Origin: Bradyrhizobium frederickii
GTDB taxonomy: Bacteria > Pseudomonadota > Alphaproteobacteria > Rhizobiales > Xanthobacteraceae
Assembly: GCF_004570865.1 (NCBI RefSeq)
Contig: NZ_SPQS01000006.1
Location: 186,001 to 250,000, forward strand
Reading direction: 5' to 3'
Length of the DNA: 64,000 nt
The notes below the pieces were generated by a model. That model was given only the letters and a program-made list of their open reading frames with translations. It did not search any database and was not told where the DNA came from. Below, piece by piece: positions 26,360 through 34,853 of this stretch; the stretch's first letter is position 1; the number at the start of each line of letters is the position of its first letter. A program made the position numbers and the translations under genes.

Positions 26360-27162
26360 GCCGCGCTCCTCGAACCCCGGATGTAGGCCTGGAAACCTTC
26401 CGGCGAGCGCGCCGCGCGCGCGTATTTCTCGACCTCCTGCCCGTCCCGGGGATATTCGGCGTAGAGCCCGGTGGGCCACCCGCCGTTCTTCAGCTGTGCC
26501 ACCGCGCTCACGTAGATCGCCGGCAGGACGCCCGCGGCCATCTTCTCGTCTTCGAGCAACGAGACCTCGGAAATGCGCTCGACGGTCACGAAGGCCTGCT
26601 TCGACGCGTGCGCGAGCAACATCACCTCGCGCCGGCGCCCCAGCCGGACGTTGCCGAACCGGTCCGCTTCAGGCGCATGAAACAAGGCGATGTCGGGCTG
26701 GATCGCCGAGACCACCACGATCTTCTCACCGTCGTCGAACGGATTGGACACCACCTTCCAGTCGTCCCGTCTCTTCAGGACGTCACTGCCGATGATGCCG
26801 CGGATCGGCATGAACGGAACGCCCTTCTCGGCGGCCGTGAGCCCAGCGAACACCGCTGGACAGGTCGCGTCGCGAAGGCGAATGGATCCGTCGCGGACAG
26901 CCCGGCTGAAACACGGCGCGCCACCCGCTTCGCCGAGACTGACGGCGCTGGTCTCCAGCGTCGCCACGGCACCCGCGCCGATGAGCATATCGACCTGCAT
27001 GCCGCCGATCGGCGCACAGACCACGTGCAGATCGCGGATGCCGCGATCGATCAGCATCCGAACCAGTCCCGGCGCCGCAGCATAGTCGTCCGGTGCAAGA
27101 CCAAGCTTGCACCCCGACGGTATCATCTCCGCCATCTTCTGCGGCGTTACGAAGTCCGTCAT
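26356..27162 (-). CDS. CoA-transferase family I alpha-like subunit
   Basis: The 268-residue protein resembles the alpha subunit of glutaconate CoA-transferase-type enzymes: 'VVCAPIGGMQVDMLIGAGAVATLETSAVSLGEAG', 'FMPIRGIIGSDVL' and 'IQPDIALFHAPEADRFGNVRLG'. The start at 27162 (MTDFVTPQKM) has GGGAGG upstream. It pairs with the overlapping beta-like gene. The AhpD-like gene upstream on the same strand may be in the same operon, 114 bases away. The acyl-CoA substrate is unknown. Confidence 0.78.
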   Translation of the reverse strand: MTDFVTPQKMAEMIPSGCKLGLAPDDYAAAPGLVRMLIDRGIRDLHVVCAPIGGMQVDMLIGAGAVATLETSAVSLGEAGGAPCFSRAVRDGSIRLRDATCPAVFAGLTAAEKGVPFMPIRGIIGSDVLKRRDDWKVVSNPFDDGEKIVVVSAIQPDIALFHAPEADRFGNVRLGRRREVMLLAHASKQAFVTVERISEVSLLEDEKMAAGVLPAIYVSAVAQLKNGGWPTGLYAEYPRDGQEVEKYARAARSPEGFQAYIRGSRSAA

Positions 27163-27276
27163 CTCTTCATACCTCCCATCGATTTCCAATCAAGCCGACG
27201 ACCGAACAGGATCGATTTCGCGATCGGTCCGCAGCATCTGATCCTGTGGCCCCCGATCGCGAACATCCGGACCCGG

Positions 27277-27852
27277 TCAGCCGCGCCCCATGCTGTAGAA
27301 TTCCGCGTTTGGACGCATGCTGGTGACGTTGGCAAGCCGGTTGGAGAGGCCGAAGAAGGCCGTGATCGCGGCAATGTCCCAGACATCCTCTTCCGTGAAC
27401 CCGTGCGATTTCAGCGTGGCGAAATCGGATTCGGAAACCTTGTAGGCCTCCGTCGAGACGCGGACGGCGAAGTCGAGCATCGCCTTCTGCCGATCCGTGA
27501 TATCGGCCTTGCGGTAGTTGACCGCGACCTGATCGGCGACCAACGGATCCTTGGCGCGGATGCGCAGGATCGCACCATGCGCGATGACGCAATATTGGCA
27601 TTGATTGAGATTGCTGGTCGCAACCACGATCATCTCCCGCTCGGCCTTGGTGAGGTTGCCCGGCTTGTCCATGAGCGCATCGTGGTAGGCGAAGAACGCG
27701 CGAAACTCGTCCGGCCGGTGCGCGAGCACGAGAAAGACGTTCGGAATGAAGCCGGACTTCTCCTGGACGGCCAGGATACGGGCCCGAATGTCGTCTGGCA
27801 GGTCGGCGAGATCAGGGACAGGAAAGCGACTGATGGCAGGTGCCTGGGTCAT
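27277..27852 (-). CDS. Peroxidase-related AhpD/CMD-like protein
   Basis: The 191-residue protein has the alkylhydroperoxidase D-type core, with 'NLNQCQYCVIAHGAILR' giving Cys85-x-x-Cys88 and His92. The N terminus 'LPDDIRARILAVQEKSGFIPNVFLVLAHRP' is characteristic of the 'uncharacterised peroxidase-related enzyme' family. The pair of cysteines supports a thiol-dependent reducing role, but no substrate is established. It heads a leftward group with the CoA-transferase-like pair, which suggests a shared catabolic context. Confidence 0.83.
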   Translation of the reverse strand: MTQAPAISRFPVPDLADLPDDIRARILAVQEKSGFIPNVFLVLAHRPDEFRAFFAYHDALMDKPGNLTKAEREMIVVATSNLNQCQYCVIAHGAILRIRAKDPLVADQVAVNYRKADITDRQKAMLDFAVRVSTEAYKVSESDFATLKSHGFTEEDVWDIAAITAFFGLSNRLANVTSMRPNAEFYSMGRG

Positions 27853-28215
27853 GGCCTGAATATCCTTGGGGCTTCCTTGGGGCTATTCTATGGGACTCCC
27901 CCTCGCCTTCTTCATGTCCTTGGGCCCGGGTCATTGCAAGAAATCCACGGGGTGAATGCGTCGAGCGCGTCGGGGCGTCGTTCCTTGCAATCAATGCCCG
28001 CTTCGATGTCGTAAGGCAATGCAGGTTGCTGTAGACCAGCCCCGCGCGCAGGTGACGGTCCGCTCAGGATGGGGCGACGCAGCATCCGGGTTCGTCGAGA
28101 CGTGGGCCGCGCACCCGATCCTCATCCTCAGGGCCCGCCGGCGGCCGGCGTCTCGAAGGATGGGCGCAAGCAAGACCTGCTCCAATATGCAATAGCCCTG
28201 CCCGCTCGCGCGAGA
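27853..28215. other. Gene-free stretch with a degraded palindromic element
   Basis: No supported gene is seen. The right half (28058-28163) is a degenerate CATCCTTCGAG-type element. The left half contains imperfect repeats of TTGCAAGAAATCC and CCTTGCAATCAATG. Confidence 0.6.
28058..28163. repeat. Degenerate palindromic element, CTCAGGATG...CTCGAAGGATGG type
   Basis: The stretch CTCAGGATGGGGCGACGCAGC...GCGCACCCGATCCTCATCCTCAGGGCCCGCC...GTCTCGAAGGATGG is about 80% alike, by eye, to the right part of the element at 43203-43332. Confidence 0.65.
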
Positions 28216-28887
28216 CTAACAGGTCTTCTGCTGCAAATGCTGGACGCAGGTACAGGTGGTCACCCCCGCTCCATATTTCACGTCGTAATAGGGAGGGCTG
28301 GAGGAGCCGCCCGGGCCGTTGGTCGAGCAGCGCGGGAACAGGTAATAGCTGTCGGACAGCTTGACGGTGCCCGCGATGGTGAAGCCGAGATTGGGCGTGT
28401 AGTCGTAGGACACCTCGCTCAGGATGAGGGAGATGTTGGCATTGGTGGTGCCGCCCGGCGCGGTGAAGGACGACAAGGTCATGGAGGAGCCCTTCGTTCT
28501 CGCGGCTGACGTGTTGGTCGACGTGCTCCATTGCACCGTCGCATTGCCGCTGCTGTCGGTCGAGACTTCCGAGACGGTGATCGTCATCAAGGACGTGCCG
28601 CCGTTCTTGATGGGATATGGCGCCATGATGGCACTCGCAGCCGCGAGGATGCCGTCCATCTGGGTCGTGCTGACGGCCGTGTTCTGCGTGATCATGTCGG
28701 CAACACTGTGCGCGGTCGCGCTGACCTTGACGTTCATGGAGAGCGCGTTGCCGAGCTCGACGCCGCCGACATAGAGCAACAGCATGAACGGCGTCACGAT
28801 GGCGAACTCGGTCGCTGCAACGGCGCGGACATCGGTCAACAGGTGACGGGCGCGAGACGACAGGGCGGAGATCATCAGGTGGCTCAT
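28216..28887 (-). CDS. TadE/TadG-like pilus-assembly pseudopilin (gene 3 of 3)
   Basis: The 223-residue protein has the TadE-type N terminus: a basic leader and then 'AVAATEFAIVTPFMLLLYVGGVEL', in which the Glu of 'ATEFA' is the conserved pseudopilin residue. The rest is Ser/Thr-rich and ends in a Cys-containing tail (CTCVQHLQQKTC). Such minor pseudopilins belong to Flp/Tad pili in the envelope. The start overlaps the stop of the upstream TadE-like gene by four bases (ATGA). No cpaF, tadB or flp gene lies in the window. Confidence 0.8.
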   Translation of the reverse strand: MSHLMISALSSRARHLLTDVRAVAATEFAIVTPFMLLLYVGGVELGNALSMNVKVSATAHSVADMITQNTAVSTTQMDGILAAASAIMAPYPIKNGGTSLMTITVSEVSTDSSGNATVQWSTSTNTSAARTKGSSMTLSSFTAPGGTTNANISLILSEVSYDYTPNLGFTIAGTVKLSDSYYLFPRCSTNGPGGSSSPPYYDVKYGAGVTTCTCVQHLQQKTC

Positions 28888-29432
28888 GGCTCGTTCTGGA
28901 ACGCGGCGGACGACATGATCAGCCGGTTACCGTTGCTGAGGTTCGAGAGGTTGAAACCGAGCGGACCGAGGACGACCGGCCACTCGTACATGATGCGGAG
29001 CACGACGATATCGCCCGGCTGGCCGGGGTTGTATTGCCAGACATTGGAGACCTTGCCCGAGCCATCGTAGGTCAGGGTTGGCATCCCCGTGTTCGCGGAC
29101 GTCCACGAGGTCGCCACCTGCAGGTCGACCATCAGACCGCTGCAGTTGAACAGGATCAAGATCTGGTCGCAGACCTTCTGCTTGAAGACGGCCTGGGTCA
29201 TGTTCGCGGACTGGACCTGTCCGGTCATGACGAGGCGCGCCGACTGGCGCACGATGGATTCGAGCGTCTGCTGGGCGAAGAAGACCAGAAAGGTCTGGAT
29301 CAGCGCAATGACGAGGGCGAGGAACGGCGCAGCGACGAGCGCGAACTCGACCGCCGTGGCGCCCCTGCTGTCCCGCGCGAAAGCAGCGCAGCGATCGCGG
29401 CGTCTCCTCATTGTGGCGGCGGATCCGGACAT
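28884..29432 (-). CDS. TadE family pseudopilin-like protein (gene 2 of 3)
   Basis: The 182-residue protein carries a basic start (MRRRRDRCAAF) and 'RGATAVEFALVAAPFLALVIALIQTFLVFFAQQTLE', the canonical TadE helix with the conserved Glu. The C-terminal part is probably periplasmic: a Trp/Pro/Gly-rich domain with two Cys (VCDQILILFNC). It is co-transcribed with the genes on either side, spaced 9 bases from the upstream one. Confidence 0.85.
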   Translation of the reverse strand: MSGSAATMRRRRDRCAAFARDSRGATAVEFALVAAPFLALVIALIQTFLVFFAQQTLESIVRQSARLVMTGQVQSANMTQAVFKQKVCDQILILFNCSGLMVDLQVATSWTSANTGMPTLTYDGSGKVSNVWQYNPGQPGDIVVLRIMYEWPVVLGPLGFNLSNLSNGNRLIMSSAAFQNEP

Positions 29433-29441
29433 GGCCTCTTC

Positions 29442-30872
29442 CTACTGCACGAGGCTGGCCGTACTGGACGCAACCTTGATGAACAGGTCCGTCAGTGCCT
29501 TGCTGATGTCGCCGCCATTCTGAACGTTTGCGTACAGGCCCGGCGACGCACAGGATTTCAGCCGTTGTGCGATCGTGCCCGTCGACGAGGTCGGGTTGTT
29601 GAACTGCGCGATACGGCTGTTGTACCAGCCGTCGCTCGGCAGTTGCAGATACTCGGTGTAGAGGATCGCGATACGGATGTTCCGATTCTTGATGGTATCG
29701 CAAATTGCCGTGTTGAGCGGTTGCTGACATCGCAAAGTCGTCGAGTTGGCCTGCGGAAGCGGATAGGTGGCATTGGGATCGCAGCTGCCCCCCGTCTTCG
29801 GAATCAGCTTGTCTTCGACGCCGTCGGTGACAAGGAAGACCACTTCCTGCGGCGTACCGGCCGCCGTACCGTCGCCGGGATTGGGCATGACGGCATTGAG
29901 GTCCGTCAGCCCCTTCGAGATGTCGGTGCCGTAGTCGGTCGTGTAGGTGCAGGCGCCCTTGCTGTCGACAACGGGGCAGTTCTGATGGTCGACCTTCAGG
30001 ATCTGAATGTTGCCGATCTTCGTGCCGGCGGTGGTCGGGCTGGTCAGCGTCTGGATCGTGTTCAGGGCGTAGTCGAAAGTGTAGATGGCAGCCTGATAGG
30101 TCGTGTTGTTGATCGCCGACATGCACTGCATGACGCCGCCCGAGGTACCCGACTGCGGGCAGGACCACGGCCCGACCATCAATTGCTTGACGGCATTGGT
30201 CACGAGATCGATCCGCAGCGTGATGTTGTTCGCACGCGCGACCGTGAGATTGTCCTTGTTCGTCGCGCTGGGGCTTGCGTTGTTGGGGCGCGCCTCATGG
30301 CAGGCGAATGCGCAATTCTTCGCGTAGGTGGGCTGGTTCTTCGTGGCGAGAACCATGTTGTCGATGTCTGTCTGGGTGGCCGCCAGCGCCATCGACGGGG
30401 AATCATCCAGCAACAGATAGAAGTTCATGTTCGGGGCGCTGGACGCCTTCGCCGTCGCCGAACCCGCCACCTTCCAGGTCTGCTTGCCGAGAACGCCGGG
30501 GAAATTGTTGACGGACTCCGCAGCGTAGGACACCGTGATGGTGCGCGACAAACCGACATCCGTGACCGTGACCGTCGGCGTCGGCACGGCGGCGAGCCCG
30601 GGAAGATTGGCCTTCGCAGCAAAGACGGCAGCCGCCGTGTTCTCGATGGTGGTCTTGTTGGTCTGCGTCAGCATCGCCGGCCGCACGGCTGCGATCGCGG
30701 CCGCATCGGCGGCTGCGTTCAATTGCTCGCGCTTGCGCAAGGCCAGCGTGTAGTCGAGCGTCATGCCCAGGAGAAAGATGATAGGAACCATCGTCAGCGC
30801 GAAGATGATGGCGACGTTGGCCTTCCGGTCTGTCGCGAAACAGAGCATTGCGCGGCGGAGCATGTCGTTCAT
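29442..30872 (-). CDS. TadG-like pilus-assembly protein with vWA-like domain (gene 1 of 3)
   Basis: The 476-residue protein begins with 'FATDRKANVAIIFALTMVPIIFLLGMTLDYTLALRKREQLNAAADAAAIAA', the typical TadG N-terminal helix. A central von Willebrand A-like domain starts with 'YLLLDDSPSM', where DxSxS fits a metal-ion site. It has Cys-rich inserts (NCAFACHE and two or more later pairs), so disulfides in the periplasm are likely. The start at 30872 is a choice; a GTG/ATG pair at 30959/30956 would add 29 or 28 residues of uncertain coding value. Confidence 0.8.
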   Translation of the reverse strand: MNDMLRRAMLCFATDRKANVAIIFALTMVPIIFLLGMTLDYTLALRKREQLNAAADAAAIAAVRPAMLTQTNKTTIENTAAAVFAAKANLPGLAAVPTPTVTVTDVGLSRTITVSYAAESVNNFPGVLGKQTWKVAGSATAKASSAPNMNFYLLLDDSPSMALAATQTDIDNMVLATKNQPTYAKNCAFACHEARPNNASPSATNKDNLTVARANNITLRIDLVTNAVKQLMVGPWSCPQSGTSGGVMQCMSAINNTTYQAAIYTFDYALNTIQTLTSPTTAGTKIGNIQILKVDHQNCPVVDSKGACTYTTDYGTDISKGLTDLNAVMPNPGDGTAAGTPQEVVFLVTDGVEDKLIPKTGGSCDPNATYPLPQANSTTLRCQQPLNTAICDTIKNRNIRIAILYTEYLQLPSDGWYNSRIAQFNNPTSSTGTIAQRLKSCASPGLYANVQNGGDISKALTDLFIKVASSTASLVQ

Positions 30873-31332
30873 CCTGGCTGCCGTCGTTGCGGCAGCGGTC
30901 CTTTCCCTGAGATCGACGGAAGAGGCCGCCGGGTTTGGATCCCGGCGCTCGCCCATCACGGGCGGAATATGGCGATGGCTCTCTTAATCAACGCTTACGG
31001 GGAATCCGCAAACAGCGGCCGAAGCGGATCGAGATGTCTCAGATCGAGATGGCATCATTAACGTCGCTTGAATCCGATCGCAGAGATTGGCGGTAAACCC
31101 TTAGCATTCCCGTAAAAATACCGGAGGAGACGTGACATGCGCGGGCCGACGGAGCGCGTCGGTCGCCGGAAATCCGAAGGCCAATCCCATGCCCCCGGCC
31201 GGCGCGAGCCTGCCCGCCTGGACATCCGGGTGAGAGGGATATTTTGCCGTTAGACTCCACGGCGCAAACGTGGACAATGCTCCGACGCACACCGCGTGCG
31301 CAGTGCACATCAAGATGCGCCAGGGGAAACAA
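30873..31332. other. Divergent gap between TadG-like and FAD-oxidase genes
   Basis: The 460-base gap should hold promoters for both directions. The sequence at 31041-31125 is relatively A/T-rich (…GGTAAACCCTTAGCATTCCC GTAAAAATA…), suiting a promoter, but I could not place boxes with confidence. A short ORF with a strong ribosome site lies inside at 31137-31253. Confidence 0.5.
31137..31253 (+). CDS. Possible 38-residue leader or small ORF upstream of FAD oxidase
   Basis: The ATG at 31137 is preceded at 8 bases by GGAGGA, one of the best ribosome sites in the window. The product starts MRGPTERVGRRK and is Arg-rich, without a family match that I recognise. It ends 79 bases before the FAD-oxidase start. 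Arg-rich frames are common by chance in GC-rich DNA, so the call is weak; a leader peptide is the alternative. Confidence 0.2.
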   Translation: MRGPTERVGRRKSEGQSHAPGRREPARLDIRVRGIFCR

Positions 31333-32808
31333 ATGCCGGTTGCCGGTCCGTCGTCCGAACCCATCATTCCTACCGTTCTGCTCACCGCCCAGATGCGCGA
31401 TTCGCTGCGCGCGATCGTGGGCGAGAAGGGCCTCATCGAGGACGAGCACGGCATGCAGCCCTTCGTGACGGATTGGCGCGGATTGCTGGTTGGACGTGCC
31501 GGCGCCGTGGTTCGTCCCGGCAGCACCGAGGAAGTCGCTCAGGTGGTCAGGCTCTGCCACGAGCACGGGATCGCGATCGTGCCGCAGGGCGGAAACACCG
31601 GCCTGATGGGCGGCGCCACGCCATGGCCCGCGCACACGGGCATCGTGCTGTCGCTTGGCCGCATGAACCGCGTGCTGAACATCGATGCCGCGGGATACAC
31701 GATGACGGTCGAGGCCGGCTGCGTGCTGCAAACTCTGCAGGAGACGGCAAGCCGACACGACAGGTTCCTGCCCCTCAGCCTTGGCGCCCAGGGCTCGTGC
31801 ATGATCGGCGGTAACCTTTCCACCAACGCCGGCGGCGTGCAGGTGCTCCGCTACGGCAATGCCCGCAATCTCGTGCTGGGACTCGAGGTCGTGCTGCCGA
31901 ACGGCGAGGTCTGGGACGGCTTGCGCGCGCTCAAGAAGGACAATACGGGCTACGACCTCAAGCATCTCTTCATGGGCGCCGAAGGAACGCTCGGCATCAT
32001 CACCAAGGCCGTGCTCAAGCTATGGCCTGCGCCTAAGGACGTCTGCACGGCGTGGCTGGCGATCCGGGATCCGCGCGCGGCGCTGGAGATCCTGTCGGAA
32101 GCCCACAGCGCGTCTGAGGACAATGTCGGCTCCTGCGAGCTGATGAGCCGCGCCGCGGTCGACATGGTGCTCCGCCACATTCCCGGCACGCAGGATCCGC
32201 TTAGAGCGGACACGCCATGGTACCTGCTGCTGGAATGGTCGTCGGCGCGGGCGCGCCAGGACGGGACCGCGGGCATCGCCGAGAAGATGGAGCAGTTTCT
32301 CGCCGATCAACTCGAGGCCGGACGCGTGCTCGACGCGGTCATCGCCCAGACCGGACATCAATCGCACAACATGTGGCGCATTCGGGAGAGCGTCGCAGAG
32401 GCCTCGCGCGCCGAGGGGCCGGGGCTGAGCTACGACGTCTCGGTGGCTATCTCGAAGATTCCGGAGTTCATTGATCTCGGGCTCAAGGCCGTGCTCGACA
32501 TTCTCCCGACCATCCGGCCCTATCCTTTGGGTCACATCGGCGACGGCAATCTGCACTTCTCGTTCATGGCGCCGCTGGGCATGGATCAGCAGACGCTGAC
32601 GCAATACAAGGCCGCCATCACGCGGGCCGTGAACGACCTCATCACCTCCATGGACGGCTCGATCTCGGCCGAGCACGGCATCGGCATCGACAAGCTGGAC
32701 GAGCTCAGCCACTACCGTTCGAAGACCGAGCTCGACATCATGCGCACCATCAAGCGCGCGCTCGATCCGCACAACATCATGAATCCCGGCAAGGTGCTGC
32801 GGCTTTGA
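31333..32808 (+). CDS. FAD-linked oxidase (D-2-hydroxyglutarate/glycolate/D-lactate dehydrogenase-like)
   Basis: The 491-residue protein has the FAD_binding_4 domain: 'AIVPQGGNTGLMGGATP', 'LGAQGSCMIGGNLSTNAGG' and 'DLKHLFMGAEGTLGIIT'. The FAD-oxidase C domain includes 'YPLGHIGDGNLHFSF' and 'SISAEHGIGIDKL'. The ending 'IKRALDPHNIMNPGKVL' is the classic family terminus. D-2-hydroxyacid oxidation is expected, with electrons passed to the respiratory chain. The start at 31333 has AGGGGAAAC upstream. A palindromic element follows its stop. Confidence 0.87.
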   Translation: MPVAGPSSEPIIPTVLLTAQMRDSLRAIVGEKGLIEDEHGMQPFVTDWRGLLVGRAGAVVRPGSTEEVAQVVRLCHEHGIAIVPQGGNTGLMGGATPWPAHTGIVLSLGRMNRVLNIDAAGYTMTVEAGCVLQTLQETASRHDRFLPLSLGAQGSCMIGGNLSTNAGGVQVLRYGNARNLVLGLEVVLPNGEVWDGLRALKKDNTGYDLKHLFMGAEGTLGIITKAVLKLWPAPKDVCTAWLAIRDPRAALEILSEAHSASEDNVGSCELMSRAAVDMVLRHIPGTQDPLRADTPWYLLLEWSSARARQDGTAGIAEKMEQFLADQLEAGRVLDAVIAQTGHQSHNMWRIRESVAEASRAEGPGLSYDVSVAISKIPEFIDLGLKAVLDILPTIRPYPLGHIGDGNLHFSFMAPLGMDQQTLTQYKAAITRAVNDLITSMDGSISAEHGIGIDKLDELSHYRSKTELDIMRTIKRALDPHNIMNPGKVLRL

Positions 32809-32819
32809 CCCGAGAGGGC

Positions 32820-32907
32820 GTAGGATGGGTAGAGCACTTGCGAAACCCATCACAGCTTTTCGGCCGGAGAGATCGCGATGGGTTTCGCTGCGCTCTACCC
32901 ATCCTAC
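32820..32907. repeat. Palindromic element, GTAGGATGGGTAGAGC type
   Basis: GTAGGATGGGTAGAGC...GAAACCCATC is mirrored by GATGGGTTTCGCTGCGCTCTACCCATCCTAC. It lies between the convergent FAD-oxidase and GMC genes. A close copy lies at 8263-8348. Confidence 0.82.
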
Positions 32908-32928
32908 AGCCTCTGCCGGTGAGAGGAG

Positions 32929-34626
32929 CTACTGCAGGATCGCAGCCGCGATCTTCTCCGCCGACATCAACACCGGAAAATTGGTGTTGGCGCACGGTAC
33001 CACCGGGAAGATCGAGGCGTCGACGACGCGCAGGCCCTGGATGCCCTTGACGCGGCCCTGGTTGTCGACCACCGCCATCGGATCCTCAGTGCGGCCCATG
33101 CGGCATGAACAGGAGGCGTGCCACACGCCGATGGTGGCCTTGCGCACGAAGGCCTCCAGCGCATCGTCGTCGTTCATGACCTGATCGAAGGTGAAGCCCT
33201 CGACCACGAAATTGTCGATCATGTAGTGGCGCAGCGCTGCCGGCCCGTCCATCAGGGCCGCGGCGATCCTGGTGAGAATCCTGTTCCTGGTATTGACCAC
33301 GCCGATCTTGCGCACCTTGTCGGTGTAGGCGGCCGGAAACGGCTTGTCCGTCACCTGCTTGACGATGTCGCTCATTTGAATGGCCGCCATCTTGCGGAAG
33401 CCGCTCATCAGGCGATCGAGATCGCGCCGGTCGGACAGCAGATTGAACTCGACGATCGGCTCCGCGGAGGGATCGCGCGAGGCAAGCCTGACCTGTCCGG
33501 TCTCCGAATAGGTCTTGTTGACGAAGGTCAGGAGCGAGCCGATCTGCTCGCCGACCGCGTGCCAGGCCGACTTCGAGAGCAGGACGACGAACATGTCGCC
33601 CTTCGGCACGCCTGCAAGGCCCGAGGAGTAGCGCAGGCCCAGCTGCATGTGGCGCCTTGTATGCTCGTTCATGCGCGCGCCGCGGCGAACGAATGACGAC
33701 AGCGAGATCGAGGGATGATCCATCAGGCGCTGGCCGACGCCCGGCAAGCCCATCAGCACGGGAATGCCCATATCCTTGAGGTGGCCGACCGGCCCGATGC
33801 CGGCGCGCAACAGATGCGCCGGCGAATGGATGGCGCCGCTGGAGAGGATGATCTCGCGTCCCCGGAATTCCTGCTCGCGTCCGTCCACCATCGCTTTGAC
33901 GCCGACGCATTGCGCGCCTTCGAACAGCAGCTCGCGCACCTGAGTATTGGTGGAGATGGTGAGATTGGCACGCTTGCGGGTGTCGCGATCGAGATAGCCC
34001 ATCGCGGCCGAGACGCGCTGCTCGGCCTGGTTGGAATGCGTCACCGGAAAATAGCCGTCGACGAACTCGCCGTTCTGGTCCGCCAGAAACTGATGGCCGG
34101 CCTGCTGGAAGGCTTCGGCAAACGCCTGGGAATGCTTCGTCCAGTGCTCCCTGGGGATGCGGCGAACCGGGATCTTGCCGTCCTTGCCGTGATAGGGACC
34201 GTCGAAATCGAGGTCGCGCTCGACCTTCTTGAAGAAGGGCAGCACCTCGTTCCACGTCCACCCTTCGGCGCCGCGCGCGTCCCATTCGTCGTAATCGGTC
34301 GGTGCGCCGCGGTTGGCCATCTGGCCGTTGATCGAGGAGCCGCCGCCGAGCACGCGCGCCTGCTCGTACTTGCGCAAGGGAGGCCGCGCCTCGTTCGGAT
34401 TGTTGTGGCTGACGACCTGGGTCGTGACCTTGAGCTCGGTCCAGTGGAAGCGCGGATCGAAATAGGCGGTGCCCGGATAGCTGTCCCGAATTTCAGCCGG
34501 CTCGTTGCCGGGCGGTGTGTCCTGTCCGGCCTCGCACAGCAGGACCCTGTTGGCGCGTCTAGCCGAGAGCCGGTGCGCCAGCACGGACCCCGCCGAGCCG
34601 CCGCCGACGATAATGAAGTCGTACAC
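32929..34626 (-). CDS. GMC family oxidoreductase (choline/alcohol dehydrogenase-like)
   Basis: The 565-residue flavoprotein has the ADP-binding motif 'FIIVGGGSAGSVLAHRLS'. GMC signature 1 is seen in 'RVLGGGSSINGQMANRG' and signature 2 in 'GREIILSSGAIHSPAHLLRAG'. The catalytic His lies in 'GVWHASCSCRMG' and a second is in 'PCANTNFPVLMSAEKIAAAI', where the usual His-Pro/Asn-pair position reads Asn-Thr-Asn. It should oxidise a primary alcohol or a similar substrate. Nothing nearby indicates a substrate. It is convergent with the FAD-oxidase gene. Confidence 0.87.
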   Translation of the reverse strand: MYDFIIVGGGSAGSVLAHRLSARRANRVLLCEAGQDTPPGNEPAEIRDSYPGTAYFDPRFHWTELKVTTQVVSHNNPNEARPPLRKYEQARVLGGGSSINGQMANRGAPTDYDEWDARGAEGWTWNEVLPFFKKVERDLDFDGPYHGKDGKIPVRRIPREHWTKHSQAFAEAFQQAGHQFLADQNGEFVDGYFPVTHSNQAEQRVSAAMGYLDRDTRKRANLTISTNTQVRELLFEGAQCVGVKAMVDGREQEFRGREIILSSGAIHSPAHLLRAGIGPVGHLKDMGIPVLMGLPGVGQRLMDHPSISLSSFVRRGARMNEHTRRHMQLGLRYSSGLAGVPKGDMFVVLLSKSAWHAVGEQIGSLLTFVNKTYSETGQVRLASRDPSAEPIVEFNLLSDRRDLDRLMSGFRKMAAIQMSDIVKQVTDKPFPAAYTDKVRKIGVVNTRNRILTRIAAALMDGPAALRHYMIDNFVVEGFTFDQVMNDDDALEAFVRKATIGVWHASCSCRMGRTEDPMAVVDNQGRVKGIQGLRVVDASIFPVVPCANTNFPVLMSAEKIAAAILQ

Positions 34627-34712
34627 GATTGGCGTTTCCTGTTGTTTTTGTTGGGGGAGAGCTTAGCGCGGGATTGCGACGCGATGGAAGCTTGATTGCA
34701 TCGCCATCAACC

Positions 34713-34827
34713 CGTCATCCTGAGGCGCTCGCGCAGCGAGCCTCGAAGGATGCACGGCCCCGATGCAGCCGGGCCGTCGTCCTTCGAGGCTCGTCCTGCG
34801 TTGCAGGACGAGCGCCTCAGGATGACG
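34713..34827. repeat. Palindromic element, CGTCATCCTGAGGCGCTCGCGCAGCGAGCCTCG type
   Basis: CGTCATCCTGAGGCGCTCGC...GCCTCGAAGGATGC is mirrored by GTCCTTCGAGGC...GCGCCTCAGGATGACG. Internal stems GCTCGCGCAGCGAGC and TCGTCCTGCGTTGCAGGACGA are visible. It lies between the GMC gene and the carboxyltransferase gene. Confidence 0.85.
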
Positions 34828-34853
34828 GTGATGGAGTTGTGCTTCAGCCGCGT

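Noticed and set aside
25284..28215. CRISPR array or insertion sequence in the repeat-rich stretches
   Set aside because: The repeats are single palindromic elements with variable cores, without evenly spaced direct repeats, transposase genes or target-site duplications.
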